DNA of 64,000 nt from Rhodococcus tibetensis (GTDB lineage: Bacteria; Actinomycetota; Actinomycetes; Mycobacteriales; Mycobacteriaceae), in the NCBI RefSeq assembly GCF_024438035.1, contig NZ_JANFQF010000009.1, positions 158,582-222,581 on the forward strand, given 5' to 3'. The translations under genes and the position numbers were made by a program. This document shows, piece by piece, positions 37,492 to 46,283 of the stretch (positions are counted from its first letter, which is position 1; each line of letters opens with the position of its first letter). The notes below the pieces were generated by a model. The model searched no databases. It worked only from the letters and a program-made list of their open reading frames with translations, and had not been told where the DNA came from.

Positions 37492-37965
37492 TCAGCCGTC
37501 GGTGGCCTTGAAGTCGTCCGGCGAGACGGATTCGAGGAACTCCTTGAACTTCTCTACCTCGTCTTCACGCTCGTCCGGCATGACGAGTCCCGCCTCCGTG
37601 AGAACCGACTCCTCGGCGAAGATAGGGACTCCGATGCGCAACGCGATGGCGATCGAGTCGGAGGGCCGGGCGGAGACGCGGGTGTTCTGATCGAACACCA
37701 GATCCGCGTAGAACGTGCCCTCGCGAAGTTCGACTATGCGCACTTCCTTGAGAGTGCGGCCGAAGGCCTCGATCAAAGTCTTGATCAGATCGTGCGTGAG
37801 AGGCCGCGCGGGCTCGACACCCTGTTGTTCGAGTGCAATCGCAGTCGCTTCGGTTTGCCCGATCCAGATGGGGAGGTAACGGTCTCCGTCAGTTTCACGC
37901 AACAGCAGAACAGGTTGATTCTGAGGCTGCTCGACACGAACTCCGATCACGTGCATTTCGCTCAT
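37492..37965 (-). CDS. Bifunctional nuclease family protein (DUF151)
   Basis: A 157-residue protein of the DUF151 family, some plant and bacterial members of which have DNase and RNase activity. Marks: LLLRETDGDRYLPIWIG, EATAIALEQQG, RPLTHDLIKTLIEAFG and the SARPSDSIAIALR segment. ATG at 37965 with GGAGG upstream (the frame is open to 38004). Lies between the two MerR genes as in mycobacteria. Its cellular role is unknown. Confidence 0.9.
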   Translation of the reverse strand: MSEMHVIGVRVEQPQNQPVLLLRETDGDRYLPIWIGQTEATAIALEQQGVEPARPLTHDLIKTLIEAFGRTLKEVRIVELREGTFYADLVFDQNTRVSARPSDSIAIALRIGVPIFAEESVLTEAGLVMPDEREDEVEKFKEFLESVSPDDFKATDG

Positions 37966-38113
37966 CGCGTCTGCCTCCACCCTGCAATGGTCCGTACGCG
38001 GCACACCGTGCCTACCAGGATTCTATTCGATTCGTGTCCGCTGTCGACCGTACAGTCGTTCGAGCGCAGCGCCGCTCAGAAGTTCCCAGTCAGGACGTTC
38101 TTCGGAAATCAGC

Positions 38114-38854
38114 TCACCGGTCGAGTGCACCGCGCACGGCGGACTTCACCAGACAAGTGTGCAGGGTCAGCGACAGGGCTGCCAGTTCCCGGACCATTTC
38201 CTCGGCGCGGTCGCGGGCACCCGCGTCACGCCCCTTGGCCACCGGCCCGGCGATTTGGGCGACCAGACCCGCCTCGCGATCGGCAGCGAGTTTGAATGCC
38301 CGCAGATGCCGCACCTCGAGGCCGAATTCGGACATCGCCCGCGCAGTACGTGCGAGCGTCACGGCGTCCTCGTCGAAGAAGCCGGCGGGCCCCGGTACGA
38401 CGAGTCCACCCCGGGTGAGTTCCACAAGGAACTTCTCGTCGATGCCGGCCCGCGCGATCAGGTCGTCGCGGCTGATCCGGACTTCCCGATCAGTGAGAAA
38501 CTCTTCTGGTGAGACCTCGCCCGGCGCGACGGTGAGGGCGCGCGGCCGGCGCGGCGACGAATCGCCGGCGCCGACCGTGGCGACACCACTATCTATGGCC
38601 TCGAGCTGCTCTTTGATGACCTTCAGCGGCAGATACTGGTCTCGCTGCGCGGTGAGGACGTAGCGCAGACGTTCACAGTCGGCGATCGAGAAGCGCCGAT
38701 AACCCGACGGAGTCCGCTGGGGGCTGATGAGGCCCTCAGCTTCGAGGAATCGAATCTTCGAGATCGTCACATCAGGAAAATCGGGCCGCAGCCGATCCAG
38801 CACAGAGCCGATCGACATCCCCGATTGCGCCTGCTGCTGCCGCACCGCGGTCAT
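38114..38854 (-). CDS. ftsR: MerR family regulator FtsR-like (Rv1828 type)
   Basis: A 246-residue MerR-type protein: an N-terminal winged helix (SIGSVLDRLRPDFPDVTISKIRFLE, then SGYRRFSIADCERLRYVL), a linker, and a second helical domain ending in a basic C-terminus. The Corynebacterium orthologue FtsR regulates ftsZ. ATG at 38854 overlaps the garA stop by 4 bases, linking it to GarA signalling. The name is by synteny and family, so a related function is likely but not shown. Confidence 0.85.
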   Translation of the reverse strand: MTAVRQQQAQSGMSIGSVLDRLRPDFPDVTISKIRFLEAEGLISPQRTPSGYRRFSIADCERLRYVLTAQRDQYLPLKVIKEQLEAIDSGVATVGAGDSSPRRPRALTVAPGEVSPEEFLTDREVRISRDDLIARAGIDEKFLVELTRGGLVVPGPAGFFDEDAVTLARTARAMSEFGLEVRHLRAFKLAADREAGLVAQIAGPVAKGRDAGARDRAEEMVRELAALSLTLHTCLVKSAVRGALDR

Positions 38855-39351
38855 TGGCTACCCGCACCAGCTGACGTCTCACCGATCTGTGAGCCACCGG
38901 CGGTGGTACGCGGACCCGTCAGGAACACCAGTCGGAACTTTCCGATCTGGACCTCGTCACCGTTGGCCAGTACTGCCGAGTCGACCGGTTCCCGGTTGAC
39001 ATACGTGCCGTTGAGACTTCCCACGTCGACGACCTGGAATTCGTCGTCCTCCTGGCGGAACTCCGCATGACGGCGGCTGACCGTCACGTCGTCGAGGAAG
39101 ATGTCACTGTCGGGATGCCGCCCCGCCGAGGTCGTCGGCTGGTCGAGCAGGAAGCGTGAACCTGCGTTGGGCCCGCGCTTGACGACGAGCAGAGCAGAAC
39201 CTGCGGGCAGTCCCTCCACACCCGACACCGGAGCCTCAGGCGCCTGGGTTGCCGAGGAGTTGTCGAGCTCGTTGAGGAAGTCCGCGCGGAAGACCGACGT
39301 CGTTTCCGCCGGGGACTCCCCATAAACCGCGTCATTGCCGTTCTCGCTCAC
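38851..39351 (-). CDS. garA: FHA-domain metabolic regulator GarA
   Basis: Phosphothreonine-binding regulator of 2-oxoglutarate dehydrogenase and glutamate metabolism, controlled by Ser/Thr kinases PknB/PknG. 166 residues. The kinase target ETTSVFR puts the paired Thr at 17 and 18; the FHA fold follows with AGRHPDSDIFLDDVTVSRRHAEF and VGSLNGTYVN. GTG at 39351 is set by AGGAGGAG 6 bases upstream; an ATG 24 bases earlier is less likely. Operon-linked to ftsR. Confidence 0.95.
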   Translation of the reverse strand: MSENGNDAVYGESPAETTSVFRADFLNELDNSSATQAPEAPVSGVEGLPAGSALLVVKRGPNAGSRFLLDQPTTSAGRHPDSDIFLDDVTVSRRHAEFRQEDDEFQVVDVGSLNGTYVNREPVDSAVLANGDEVQIGKFRLVFLTGPRTTAGGSQIGETSAGAGSQ

Positions 39352-39662
39352 CGTTTCTCCTCCTAGTTCGATCATCCAGCAAGATTCGCTGGACTACGCA
39401 ATGCCACTCGGTGCTACATAATTCGATATTTGTGCACATTATCTTCCGTGCACAGCCACGACCACACTCACACTACGGACCTGCGCCCCGACACGGCACA
39501 TGCGTTCATCTCGACCGTACCCTGCGCGCGCCGGTGCGTGTAGTAAGACAGGCCGCCAGCACATTACGAACCGGTAATACGCGGCCGAAGCGACCCGTCA
39601 CGCCCGACGGGCGGGCAGTCGAGGACTCCGGGTATCGGCGGATCGCCGCGTCCGTGCCGAAA
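39352..39662. other. garA-gcvH intergenic region
   Basis: About 311 bases without a credible gene. The garA-proximal half contains an AT-rich stretch (39415-39446), unusual for this DNA, with two GTGCAC hexamers at 39432 and 39448: a plausible garA promoter region. The other half shows nothing recognisable. Confidence 0.5.
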
Positions 39663-40067
39663 TCAGCCTGCGGTGATGTCCGCATAGGCAGCCGCATCCA
39701 GCATCTCCGCGAGGGCGGCGTCGAGCGTCGCCTCGTCCTCGACCCCGAGATCGACGAGCCAGCCCTGCGCGTAAGGCGCCGAGTTCACGAGTTCCGGGTT
39801 GCCGTCCAGATCAGCATTTGCGGCAACGACTTTCGCCGTCAACGGGGCGAAGATATCGGACACGCTCTTGGTGGATTCCACCTCACCGAGCGATTCGCCC
39901 GCGGTGACCTCGTCGTCGACTGCGGGCAGCTGGACGAACACGACGTCACCGAGCTGGGACTGTGCGAAATCGGTGATGCCGATCCGTACCGTCGTGGCCC
40001 CGGTCCGCTCGACCCACTCGTGTTCGGCTGTGTACCGACGATCGGCGGGAATTTCGAGCTCACTCAC
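39663..40067 (-). CDS. gcvH: Glycine cleavage system H protein
   Basis: Lipoyl carrier protein that shuttles the aminomethyl group between GcvP and GcvT. 134 residues; the lipoylation site is Lys67 in GEVESTKSVSDI. N-terminal YTAEHEWVER and C-terminal NSAPYAQGWLVDL are as expected. ATG at 40067. gcvT is not in the window. Unlike gcvP, no riboswitch is visible here. Confidence 0.96.
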   Translation of the reverse strand: MSELEIPADRRYTAEHEWVERTGATTVRIGITDFAQSQLGDVVFVQLPAVDDEVTAGESLGEVESTKSVSDIFAPLTAKVVAANADLDGNPELVNSAPYAQGWLVDLGVEDEATLDAALAEMLDAAAYADITAG

Positions 40068-40109
40068 AGTGGCGTCCTTTCGATGGCAATCCGCGGGCGG
40101 ATGCGAAGA

Positions 40110-40853
40110 TCAATTTCCGGGCTGAGCGTATTGGCGAGGTTTCGACTCCCGCAAGGCGGAGATCGTGACCTGCTGTGATTGTTCGATCTTCAGCTGTCCA
40201 CCGCTGCGCGCGACGGTGTCGACCACGCCGCCGGGAATGTTGAGTGCAGCCGCCAGGGTCGGCGGATCCCCGATCGCGACCACGCTGTACGGCGCGGTGA
40301 TCCGCTGACCGTCCACCGAGAGATCCCCCGCCGACCCCGACACCCAGGAGTCGACGCCGATCCGGATGGGTGCACCCTGCGCACCTTGCAACGAGATGGC
40401 CTCGGCACCTGCCGCCCGCAATTCTTGGACGAGGTCGAGGAGGACTTCGGAGCCCACTCCCTTGCCGGGGTCGGTGATGCTCATCGTCACTCCCGGTCCC
40501 GCGGCCGGTGCGCTTCCGACCTGGATCGACAAGGCAGTCAATCGCGCGCGGGCCTCGTCGAGAGCAGCACCGGAGCTGCCGCTTTGCCGCAATGTGGCCA
40601 GCGTCTGCTCGAGGGAGGCGATCTCTTGCCGCAAGGCCGCCTCACGCTGGTTCAACGTATCGAGCACGACCAGGAGGTCCGCCGGACTCGCCGAGTCGAG
40701 GGTGTCACCGGAGCCGGTGTTCTTCACCTGAGTCACGATCGCGATTCCCAGCCCACCGAGGAGAAGGGCGGCCAGCACGGCGAAGACGACGTGGGACCGG
40801 CGCGACGCCGGTTCGTCCTGGTGGAGTTCGTGTCTGCCCTCGTGACCACTCAC
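40110..40853 (-). CDS. DUF881 family membrane protein (Rv1825-like)
   Basis: About 247 residues: a basic N-terminus, one membrane segment (about 23-43), a coiled coil (REAALRQEIASLEQTLATL) and a periplasmic DUF881 domain (GVTMSITDPG, AGAEAISLQG, TAPYSVVAIGDP). GTG at 40853 follows the Sbp stop by 7 bases; an ATG at 40898 overlapping Sbp is possible. DUF881 pairs around Sbp/DUF1290 are typical of envelope and division clusters; mechanism unknown. Confidence 0.86.
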   Translation of the reverse strand: MSGHEGRHELHQDEPASRRSHVVFAVLAALLLGGLGIAIVTQVKNTGSGDTLDSASPADLLVVLDTLNQREAALRQEIASLEQTLATLRQSGSSGAALDEARARLTALSIQVGSAPAAGPGVTMSITDPGKGVGSEVLLDLVQELRAAGAEAISLQGAQGAPIRIGVDSWVSGSAGDLSVDGQRITAPYSVVAIGDPPTLAAALNIPGGVVDTVARSGGQLKIEQSQQVTISALRESKPRQYAQPGN

Positions 40854-40860
40854 CGGCCGA

Positions 40861-41223
40861 TCACGCTCCGAAGAGGCGTCGCCGGAGCGCCGCCGCATTG
40901 CCGAAGATCCGGATACCGAGGACCACCACGATCGCGGTCGACAACTGGGTGCCCACTCCGAGTTGGTCCCCCAGCCACACGATCAGCGCGGCCACCAGAA
41001 CGTTGAACACGAACGAGACCACGAACACCTTGGAATCGAAAATCTCGTCCAGGTAGGCACGAAGTCCGCCGAACACGGCGTCGAGTGCCGCGACCACGGC
41101 GATGGGCAGGTACGGCTGCACGGCGTCGGGAACCTGTGGGCTGAACACCACTCCGAGCACGATGCCCACCATCAGGGCGAGAACCCCGTATACGGCCGAT
41201 CCGCCCTTGAGCGCTGCCTTCAT
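40861..41223 (-). CDS. sbp: Small basic protein Sbp (DUF1290)
   Basis: A 120-residue membrane protein with three or four hydrophobic segments (about 10-28, 38-50, 65-85, 90-107) and a basic C-terminus. DUF1290 members are found beside division and phospholipid genes in Firmicutes and Actinobacteria. PYLPIAVVAALDAVFGGLRA is the conserved part. ATG at 41223. It lies between two DUF881 genes, probably all one transcript with pgsA. Confidence 0.88.
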   Translation of the reverse strand: MKAALKGGSAVYGVLALMVGIVLGVVFSPQVPDAVQPYLPIAVVAALDAVFGGLRAYLDEIFDSKVFVVSFVFNVLVAALIVWLGDQLGVGTQLSTAIVVVLGIRIFGNAAALRRRLFGA

Positions 41224-41254
41224 TCCGGTGCCGCCTCCATTTCACTCCGCCCTC

Positions 41255-42118
41255 TCATCGAATTCCTGCCACCTGCGCCGCCCGTACCTCGCGGGCGGGG
41301 GCGGCAGGAAGGTCGAGTTCGTCTGCTTCTGCCACCGAGAAGCCGATCCCGTACAACTGAGCGACGCTCGACATCCGCAAATACGCATCGCTCACCACGA
41401 ACCCGGTCTGCATCGGCCCCTGCGGTCCGATCGCGGACACCACGTATGGCGAGAACACGGGCTGATTGTCCACGAGCATCGCGCCGCCCGCCTGCCGGAT
41501 CGTCACCGTCGGACCGATCCGCACATCGCCGACCGCGACGGCTTCCGCACCGCTCGCCCACAACGAATTGACGACCGACTGAAGGTCGCGGTCGAGCACC
41601 ACAGCCTTGCCGCCCACGGAGCGCTGCGAAGAGTCAGAGAGGTTCGGCCGTGCCGCGGGATCGGTCAGCGTCACGACCAGGCCCGGACCGCGGACGGCCT
41701 CGACTGCGGCGTCACCCTCGAGCGCACGCAGCTCCTCGAGTACGGCGGATCCCCGGGCATCGCCCGCCAAGGCTGCGGCGCGGGCGTCATCGGCACGAAC
41801 CGACAGGACGTCGCGGGTGTCCTCGAGGCTTCCGACACGGGCTTCGGCGTCGTGCACCTTGCCCAGTAGTTCTGCCCGTACCTGCTCGGTACCCGGGAGG
41901 CGTTCGGTGGCCTCGCGGTAAGCGACTGAGAGCACCAGGCCGATCAGCAGCGCACCGAGCGAAATCCACACTCGGTTCCCCACCCGGGTCTGTCGCACGT
42001 GACCCTGTTCGCGATCCTCGGCGGCGCCCTCGTAGCCGGGATCCAGGTGATCGTTCATCAGGGAACGGAGAAGGGACGGCACCGGGTTCCTGCGGACGCC
42101 GGTGTCGGTACGTTTCAT
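41255..42118 (-). CDS. DUF881 family membrane protein (Rv1823-like)
   Basis: 287 residues with an N-terminal cytoplasmic tail, one membrane helix (about 50-68), a coiled-coil linker and a DUF881 domain (GPGLVVTLTDPAA, SGAEAVAVGDVRIG, FSPYVVSAIGP). Its ATG shares one base with the stop of the upstream phosphatidyltransferase gene (TGATG), so it is coupled. It is a paralogue of the DUF881 gene on the other side of sbp. Confidence 0.88.
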   Translation of the reverse strand: MKRTDTGVRRNPVPSLLRSLMNDHLDPGYEGAAEDREQGHVRQTRVGNRVWISLGALLIGLVLSVAYREATERLPGTEQVRAELLGKVHDAEARVGSLEDTRDVLSVRADDARAAALAGDARGSAVLEELRALEGDAAVEAVRGPGLVVTLTDPAARPNLSDSSQRSVGGKAVVLDRDLQSVVNSLWASGAEAVAVGDVRIGPTVTIRQAGGAMLVDNQPVFSPYVVSAIGPQGPMQTGFVVSDAYLRMSSVAQLYGIGFSVAEADELDLPAAPAREVRAAQVAGIR

Positions 42119-42744
42119 CAGCGAACCTCGCGGCCGTCGCCACTCGGCGGTCGCACGGGAACGGTGCGCGCCACGGCGAGCGCACTGGCCGTGTACAGCA
42201 GACCCGTCCAGACGTACAACACTGTGCCCCAGATCAGGAGTGCGGCACCCGCAGGCTTCGCCAAAGGGACGAGATCCCAGTCGACGTGCGCGGCGAGAAT
42301 CATCGGAAGCGCGAACATGAGTAGGAAGGTTGCACCTTTGCCCAGGTAGATCACCTCCGGCGGCGGCAGTCCGCGGCGCCGGTAGATCAACAAGGTCAGA
42401 GCCAGAACGGCGTCACGACCGATGAGGATGGCAGCCACCCACCACGGGATGAACCCGCGTACCACGAACGTCACCAAGGTGGTCACGACGTAGAGGCGGT
42501 CGACGAACGGGTCGAGGAGCGCCCCCAGCTTCGACGACTGGTTCAGTACCCGCGCCAGTTTGCCGTCGAGCCAGTCGGTGAATCCACTGATCATGAGGAT
42601 GGCCAGTGCCCACCCGTCGGCGTGGGTGACGAGCAAGAGGTAGACGAACAGTGGCACGCCGATCAACCGGATGACACTGAGAACGTTGGGGACGGTCACG
42701 ATCCGGTCCGACCGCACGATGTCCCGGTCCACCGAATCCACCAC
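42118..42744 (-). CDS. pgsA2: CDP-alcohol phosphatidyltransferase (PgsA2-like)
   Basis: A 208-residue membrane enzyme. The signature DG-x2-AR-x8-G-x3-D-x3-D is complete in LDGKLARVLNQSSKLGALLD and the following VDR. Likely substrates are CDP-diacylglycerol with glycerol-3-phosphate, or another alcohol; the homologue in mycobacteria is annotated PgsA2. GTG at 42744 or the next GTG (GGGGAG lies just upstream of both). First gene of the DUF881-Sbp group. Confidence 0.85.
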   Translation of the reverse strand: MVDSVDRDIVRSDRIVTVPNVLSVIRLIGVPLFVYLLLVTHADGWALAILMISGFTDWLDGKLARVLNQSSKLGALLDPFVDRLYVVTTLVTFVVRGFIPWWVAAILIGRDAVLALTLLIYRRRGLPPPEVIYLGKGATFLLMFALPMILAAHVDWDLVPLAKPAGAALLIWGTVLYVWTGLLYTASALAVARTVPVRPPSGDGREVR

Positions 42745-42886
42745 AGTCTCCCCAGCCCTCGATTGCGCAGTGTTCCGCGCTGCTCATCGCACCGCTCTCG
42801 CCACTCTTTCACAACAGGTGCGGGCTTCAGGCGACCGTAGGCCCCCTTTGCCACGTGTCACTCGCCCGATTGCGTGGACGTGTCGA

Positions 42887-43921
42887 TCATCGCGGCGCTC
42901 GGACGCGGGCTACGGAGTCTGCGGTCAGGCTGCCCAGATACAACCACCCGTCGTGCTCGCGGACGCCGGTGACGGGCGAGTAGCTTCCTTTATCACCGCG
43001 CAGGCTGTGCACGATCGTGCCGTTGGAGTCGAGGGCGATCACCCAGCCCACGCGCTGCGGCGCCGGCTGCACTGCTTCGGGCAGGTTGGCTGCAAGGATT
43101 CGCAACGTCGGGTACGGCGCGAGCATGTCGAGAACTCTCATGCGCGGACTGTAGAGCGCAACCCAGAACAGGCCGGCCGACGTCTGGGAGGTCATGTTGT
43201 CGGGGATACCGGGCAGGTTCTCCGCCCACACCGACACGCTGCCCTGAGACGGACCCGCCAACTCGACGCGGGAAATGCGATACGCCCCGGTCTCGGCGAC
43301 GAGGACGAATGATTCGTCCGCAGCCAATCCGACGCCGTTGGCGAACTGCAACCCCTCGGCGAGCAGATCGGTCTCGCCTGTCTTCGGATCCAGCCGGAGC
43401 AGTCGGCCGGTCCCCCGATGCTCGAGAAGGTCGTAACGGTGATCGGGGATGGTGAAGCGGGCCGAGGAGTCGGTGAAATACACGATGCCGTCACGACCGA
43501 CCGCAGAGTTGTTGCACGCCAGGATCGTCCGCCCCACCGCGAACTCGGCCAGCACGTCGACGCGTCCCTTGTCGTCTACCCGAAGAACCCCGCGCTCGGC
43601 GTCACACACGAGGAATCGGCCGTCGTCCAGCACCTCGATGCCGAGTGGACGTCCGCCGGTGTCGGCGATCGGGGTGGCCTTTCCCGAAATGTCGAACCGC
43701 CAGATCCGACCGTCGTTTCCGCCGGTGATCACGCGCCCCTCGGCATCGACGGCGACGTCTTCGGGACCTTCACCGGACGGCAAGCTCCATCGCTGGGCGT
43801 CGTCCAGTAGTCCGTTGGGCGCGAGAAGGCCTGTGCGAGCCGGTGGCGCGGGAGCGTGCCAGGCAACGGGGTCGACGCCGGTGCGGTCGAGCTTGCGGGC
43901 CACTGACGCGAAAATGGTCAC
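42887..43921 (-). CDS. SMP-30/gluconolactonase/strictosidine synthase-like protein
   Basis: A 344-residue six-bladed propeller-type protein of the SMP-30/strictosidine-synthase group: GPEDVAVDAEGRVITGGNDG, NGVGLAADESFVLVAETG and LPGIPDNMT are characteristic. Bacterial members hydrolyse lactones or are of unknown function. GTG at 43921 (frame opens further upstream to 44053 without similarity); no strong ribosome site seen. Close to but apparently independent of the downstream pgsA group. Confidence 0.8.
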   Translation of the reverse strand: MTIFASVARKLDRTGVDPVAWHAPAPPARTGLLAPNGLLDDAQRWSLPSGEGPEDVAVDAEGRVITGGNDGRIWRFDISGKATPIADTGGRPLGIEVLDDGRFLVCDAERGVLRVDDKGRVDVLAEFAVGRTILACNNSAVGRDGIVYFTDSSARFTIPDHRYDLLEHRGTGRLLRLDPKTGETDLLAEGLQFANGVGLAADESFVLVAETGAYRISRVELAGPSQGSVSVWAENLPGIPDNMTSQTSAGLFWVALYSPRMRVLDMLAPYPTLRILAANLPEAVQPAPQRVGWVIALDSNGTIVHSLRGDKGSYSPVTGVREHDGWLYLGSLTADSVARVRAPR

Positions 43922-43961
43922 AGGGTGAACCCTAGTCGCGCAGGGCTCGGTCGTGATGTTG

Positions 43962-44582
43962 CTAACGCCAGGCGAACACGGGTTGGTCGAACCCGTCGAT
44001 CCGCGTGTGGCGACCGTGTAGCGCGACTTCCCGGAACTGGTACACCACGGCACCTGTCGGCGCGTGCACCAGGTGTCGTCGGAACGGCCATTGGATCACC
44101 GGTTTCGACGATTCGGGTATTTCGACGAACCGCGGTTCGGTGTCGATTTCGGAGAGTCCCACTGCGAAGACGTCCGCGACTTCTTCGAGATGGGGAACGA
44201 GAGAGGTGATCGATCGATCCGACCATACGACGAACGGCGTGATGACGTACCCGGAGCGGGTGACGTAGTCGTCGAGTCTGCCGAGGACTGCGGACGGCTC
44301 CACGTCGAGACCGAGTTCTTCGTGCAGTTCGCGGCGCGCGGCGTCCTCACCGGTCTCGCCCGAGTCGATGCCTCCCCCGGGCAACGCGAACTGCCCTGGG
44401 TGCGCTCGCATCTTGGTGGGACGCATGGTGAGTGGGACGGCCTGCCCGCCTGCGCCGTCGTTCATCACGGCGATCACGACTGCTGCCGAGCGACGATTGG
44501 CCGGGTCCACTATCCGCGGTTCGAAATGTGCGAGCGCGTCGGCGAGAGTATTCATGTCGAGTGCGGGCGCATCATCCATCAC
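43962..44582 (-). CDS. NUDIX hydrolase (CoA pyrophosphatase-like)
   Basis: A 206-residue hydrolase with a complete NUDIX box (GGGIDSGETGEDAARRELHEELG region, residues about 69-91). The preceding TMRPTKMRAHPGQFALPGG resembles the UPF0035 motif of coenzyme A pyrophosphatases (LxxxRxxxLxxHxGqxaFPGG). ATG at 44582. Substrate not proven. Confidence 0.84.
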   Translation of the reverse strand: MMDDAPALDMNTLADALAHFEPRIVDPANRRSAAVVIAVMNDGAGGQAVPLTMRPTKMRAHPGQFALPGGGIDSGETGEDAARRELHEELGLDVEPSAVLGRLDDYVTRSGYVITPFVVWSDRSITSLVPHLEEVADVFAVGLSEIDTEPRFVEIPESSKPVIQWPFRRHLVHAPTGAVVYQFREVALHGRHTRIDGFDQPVFAWR

Positions 44583-44664
44583 CCGACACTATCGGCCCGT
44601 CGTCGGGTTTTCCTGTCGTTTCGCTCGCTCGGTGCGCCCCGCCGACGGCTGAGCGCCCGGAAGA

Positions 44665-45105
44665 TCATTTCTCCGCAGCGGCCTTGATTCGCCGAGCGAA
44701 GTCCGGCGCGTCCTTTCGCGCGGCTCGGACGGCGAGGGGCGCGATCAGCTTGCCGATTCCATGTCCTTCCAACTCGTTGAAAATCGTGAGTTTCGTGCCG
44801 GCTCCGGCCGACTCGAGGTCGTAGCCGCCATTCTTCGCGGTCACGATGTTCTGGGAACGCTCGGTCCACCGGATCGTTCGCGGTGCCTCGAACTCGGTCA
44901 GCTCGATCTCCCGAGTGGTGGTCATTCCTGCATCCTTGACGGTGCTCACGAACACCGTCCCGACTCCGGGAGGTCCGTCGGTGGACTTCGTAATCTTCTG
45001 CACGCGGGGACTGAAGTCAGGGTCGTTGATGCCTGCCGCGAGGTAGGCGAACACGTACTCGATGGGGCGGTCGATCACCACGGTGCCTTCGAATCGTCCG
45101 GACAT
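44665..45105 (-). CDS. SRPBCC family protein
   Basis: A 146-residue START/Bet v1-type ligand-binding protein (IDRPIEYVFAYLA, then EFEAPRTIRWTE). No catalytic motif; a hydrophobic ligand or cofactor role is usual. ATG at 45105 with GAGGCG upstream; the frame is open for 21 codons further. Divergent from the L,D-transpeptidase gene across a 150-base region in which I see no clear operator. Confidence 0.82.
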   Translation of the reverse strand: MSGRFEGTVVIDRPIEYVFAYLAAGINDPDFSPRVQKITKSTDGPPGVGTVFVSTVKDAGMTTTREIELTEFEAPRTIRWTERSQNIVTAKNGGYDLESAGAGTKLTIFNELEGHGIGKLIAPLAVRAARKDAPDFARRIKAAAEK

Positions 45106-45255
45106 GTGCGCCTCCGTCTCGCTGACTTCCCGGAACTGACGGTACTCGTGCGACCGCAGTGCAGTCATGAAGTCGTGACATCTCTTCGGTTCCGCTCTCG
45201 GACAGCGCTGTGTTTGACTGAAATGAGCTCACAGTGATGCGAAGGGCTGACGGCC

Positions 45256-46020
45256 ATGCGGAAAGCGCAGCAGCACGGTGCACGCCTGTTTCTCGTGGCG
45301 TTTCTCGCCGCCCTGGCCTTGTGCGGAGTAAGTGGCCCCGGCTCCGCCGCGCCGCCGACCGTCACGGCAGCAGTTTTCGCACCGGCCATCGCCCCTGCGA
45401 GCGGCCAGGTCGTCGGCGTCGCTCATCCGGTCACTATCCGGTTCCCATCACCGGTTGCCGACCGCGCGAGCACCGAGCGCGCCGTCGCGATTTCACCGTC
45501 TAAGCCTGCGACCGGACACTTTTCCTGGATCGACGACACCGAGTTGCGTTGGGCCCCGGACGGTTTCTGGCCGGCGAACACCGCAGTCACCGTCGAATTC
45601 GCGGGATCGAAGACGCAGTTCCAGGTAGGAGACGCGCTGGTTGCCGTGGCGAACACGACGACGCACCAGTTCACCGTCAGCATCAACGACCGGGTGGTGC
45701 AGACCATGCCCACGTCGATGGGTAAACCCGGCTACGAAACACCGCTCGGCACGTTCCCCGTCCTCGAGAAGTTCCGCGACATGGTGATGGACTCGTCGAC
45801 GTACGGTGTCCCGATCGACTCGCCGGAGGGATACCGGCTCTACGTGGAGTACGCCACCCGCATCACGTGGGGCGGGATCTTCATCCATGGCGCCCCGTGG
45901 TCGGTCGCCTCGCAGGGGCACGAGAACGTCAGCCACGGATGCATCAATCTCAGCATCGAGAACGCACGATGGTTCTACGACAACGCCAAGATCGGCGACC
46001 CGGTCATCGTCACGGACTGA
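45256..46020 (+). CDS. L,D-transpeptidase (YkuD domain), exported
   Basis: Cross-links meso-diaminopimelate residues of peptidoglycan (3-3 links). 254 residues: signal peptide (hydrophobic 11-24, GSAAPP cleavage region), one Ig-like region, and a YkuD domain with HGAPW and SHGCINLS; the nucleophile is Cys229 with His227. Shorter than the two-Ig-domain mycobacterial enzymes. No lipobox-type Cys is at the cleavage site, so it is probably secreted. ATG at 45256. Confidence 0.9.
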   Translation: MRKAQQHGARLFLVAFLAALALCGVSGPGSAAPPTVTAAVFAPAIAPASGQVVGVAHPVTIRFPSPVADRASTERAVAISPSKPATGHFSWIDDTELRWAPDGFWPANTAVTVEFAGSKTQFQVGDALVAVANTTTHQFTVSINDRVVQTMPTSMGKPGYETPLGTFPVLEKFRDMVMDSSTYGVPIDSPEGYRLYVEYATRITWGGIFIHGAPWSVASQGHENVSHGCINLSIENARWFYDNAKIGDPVIVTD

Positions 46021-46075
46021 CTACGCCGAGATCGAGCGGTGTGCACGAAGCAGGGACGATCAGATTCGAAACGAA

Positions 46076-46111
46076 GAGAGGGTGTCTCCGCCTCCGCGGA
46101 AACACCCTCTC
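46076..46111. terminator. Hairpin between L,D-transpeptidase and tRNA-Pro
   Basis: 16-base arms (46076-46091 and 46096-46111) with one mismatch and a 4-base loop; serves the convergent transpeptidase and tRNA-Pro transcripts. Confidence 0.8.
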
Positions 46112-46121
46112 ACCTTCTCTA

Positions 46122-46198
<77 letters not shown>

Positions 46199-46283
46199 TC
46201 CACACCCGCGTTCAGGTGCTCGATGAGATTACATCAGTGGCAGTCCTGAACGCTAATCGCCTGGTCAAGGGCGATCTCGCAAC

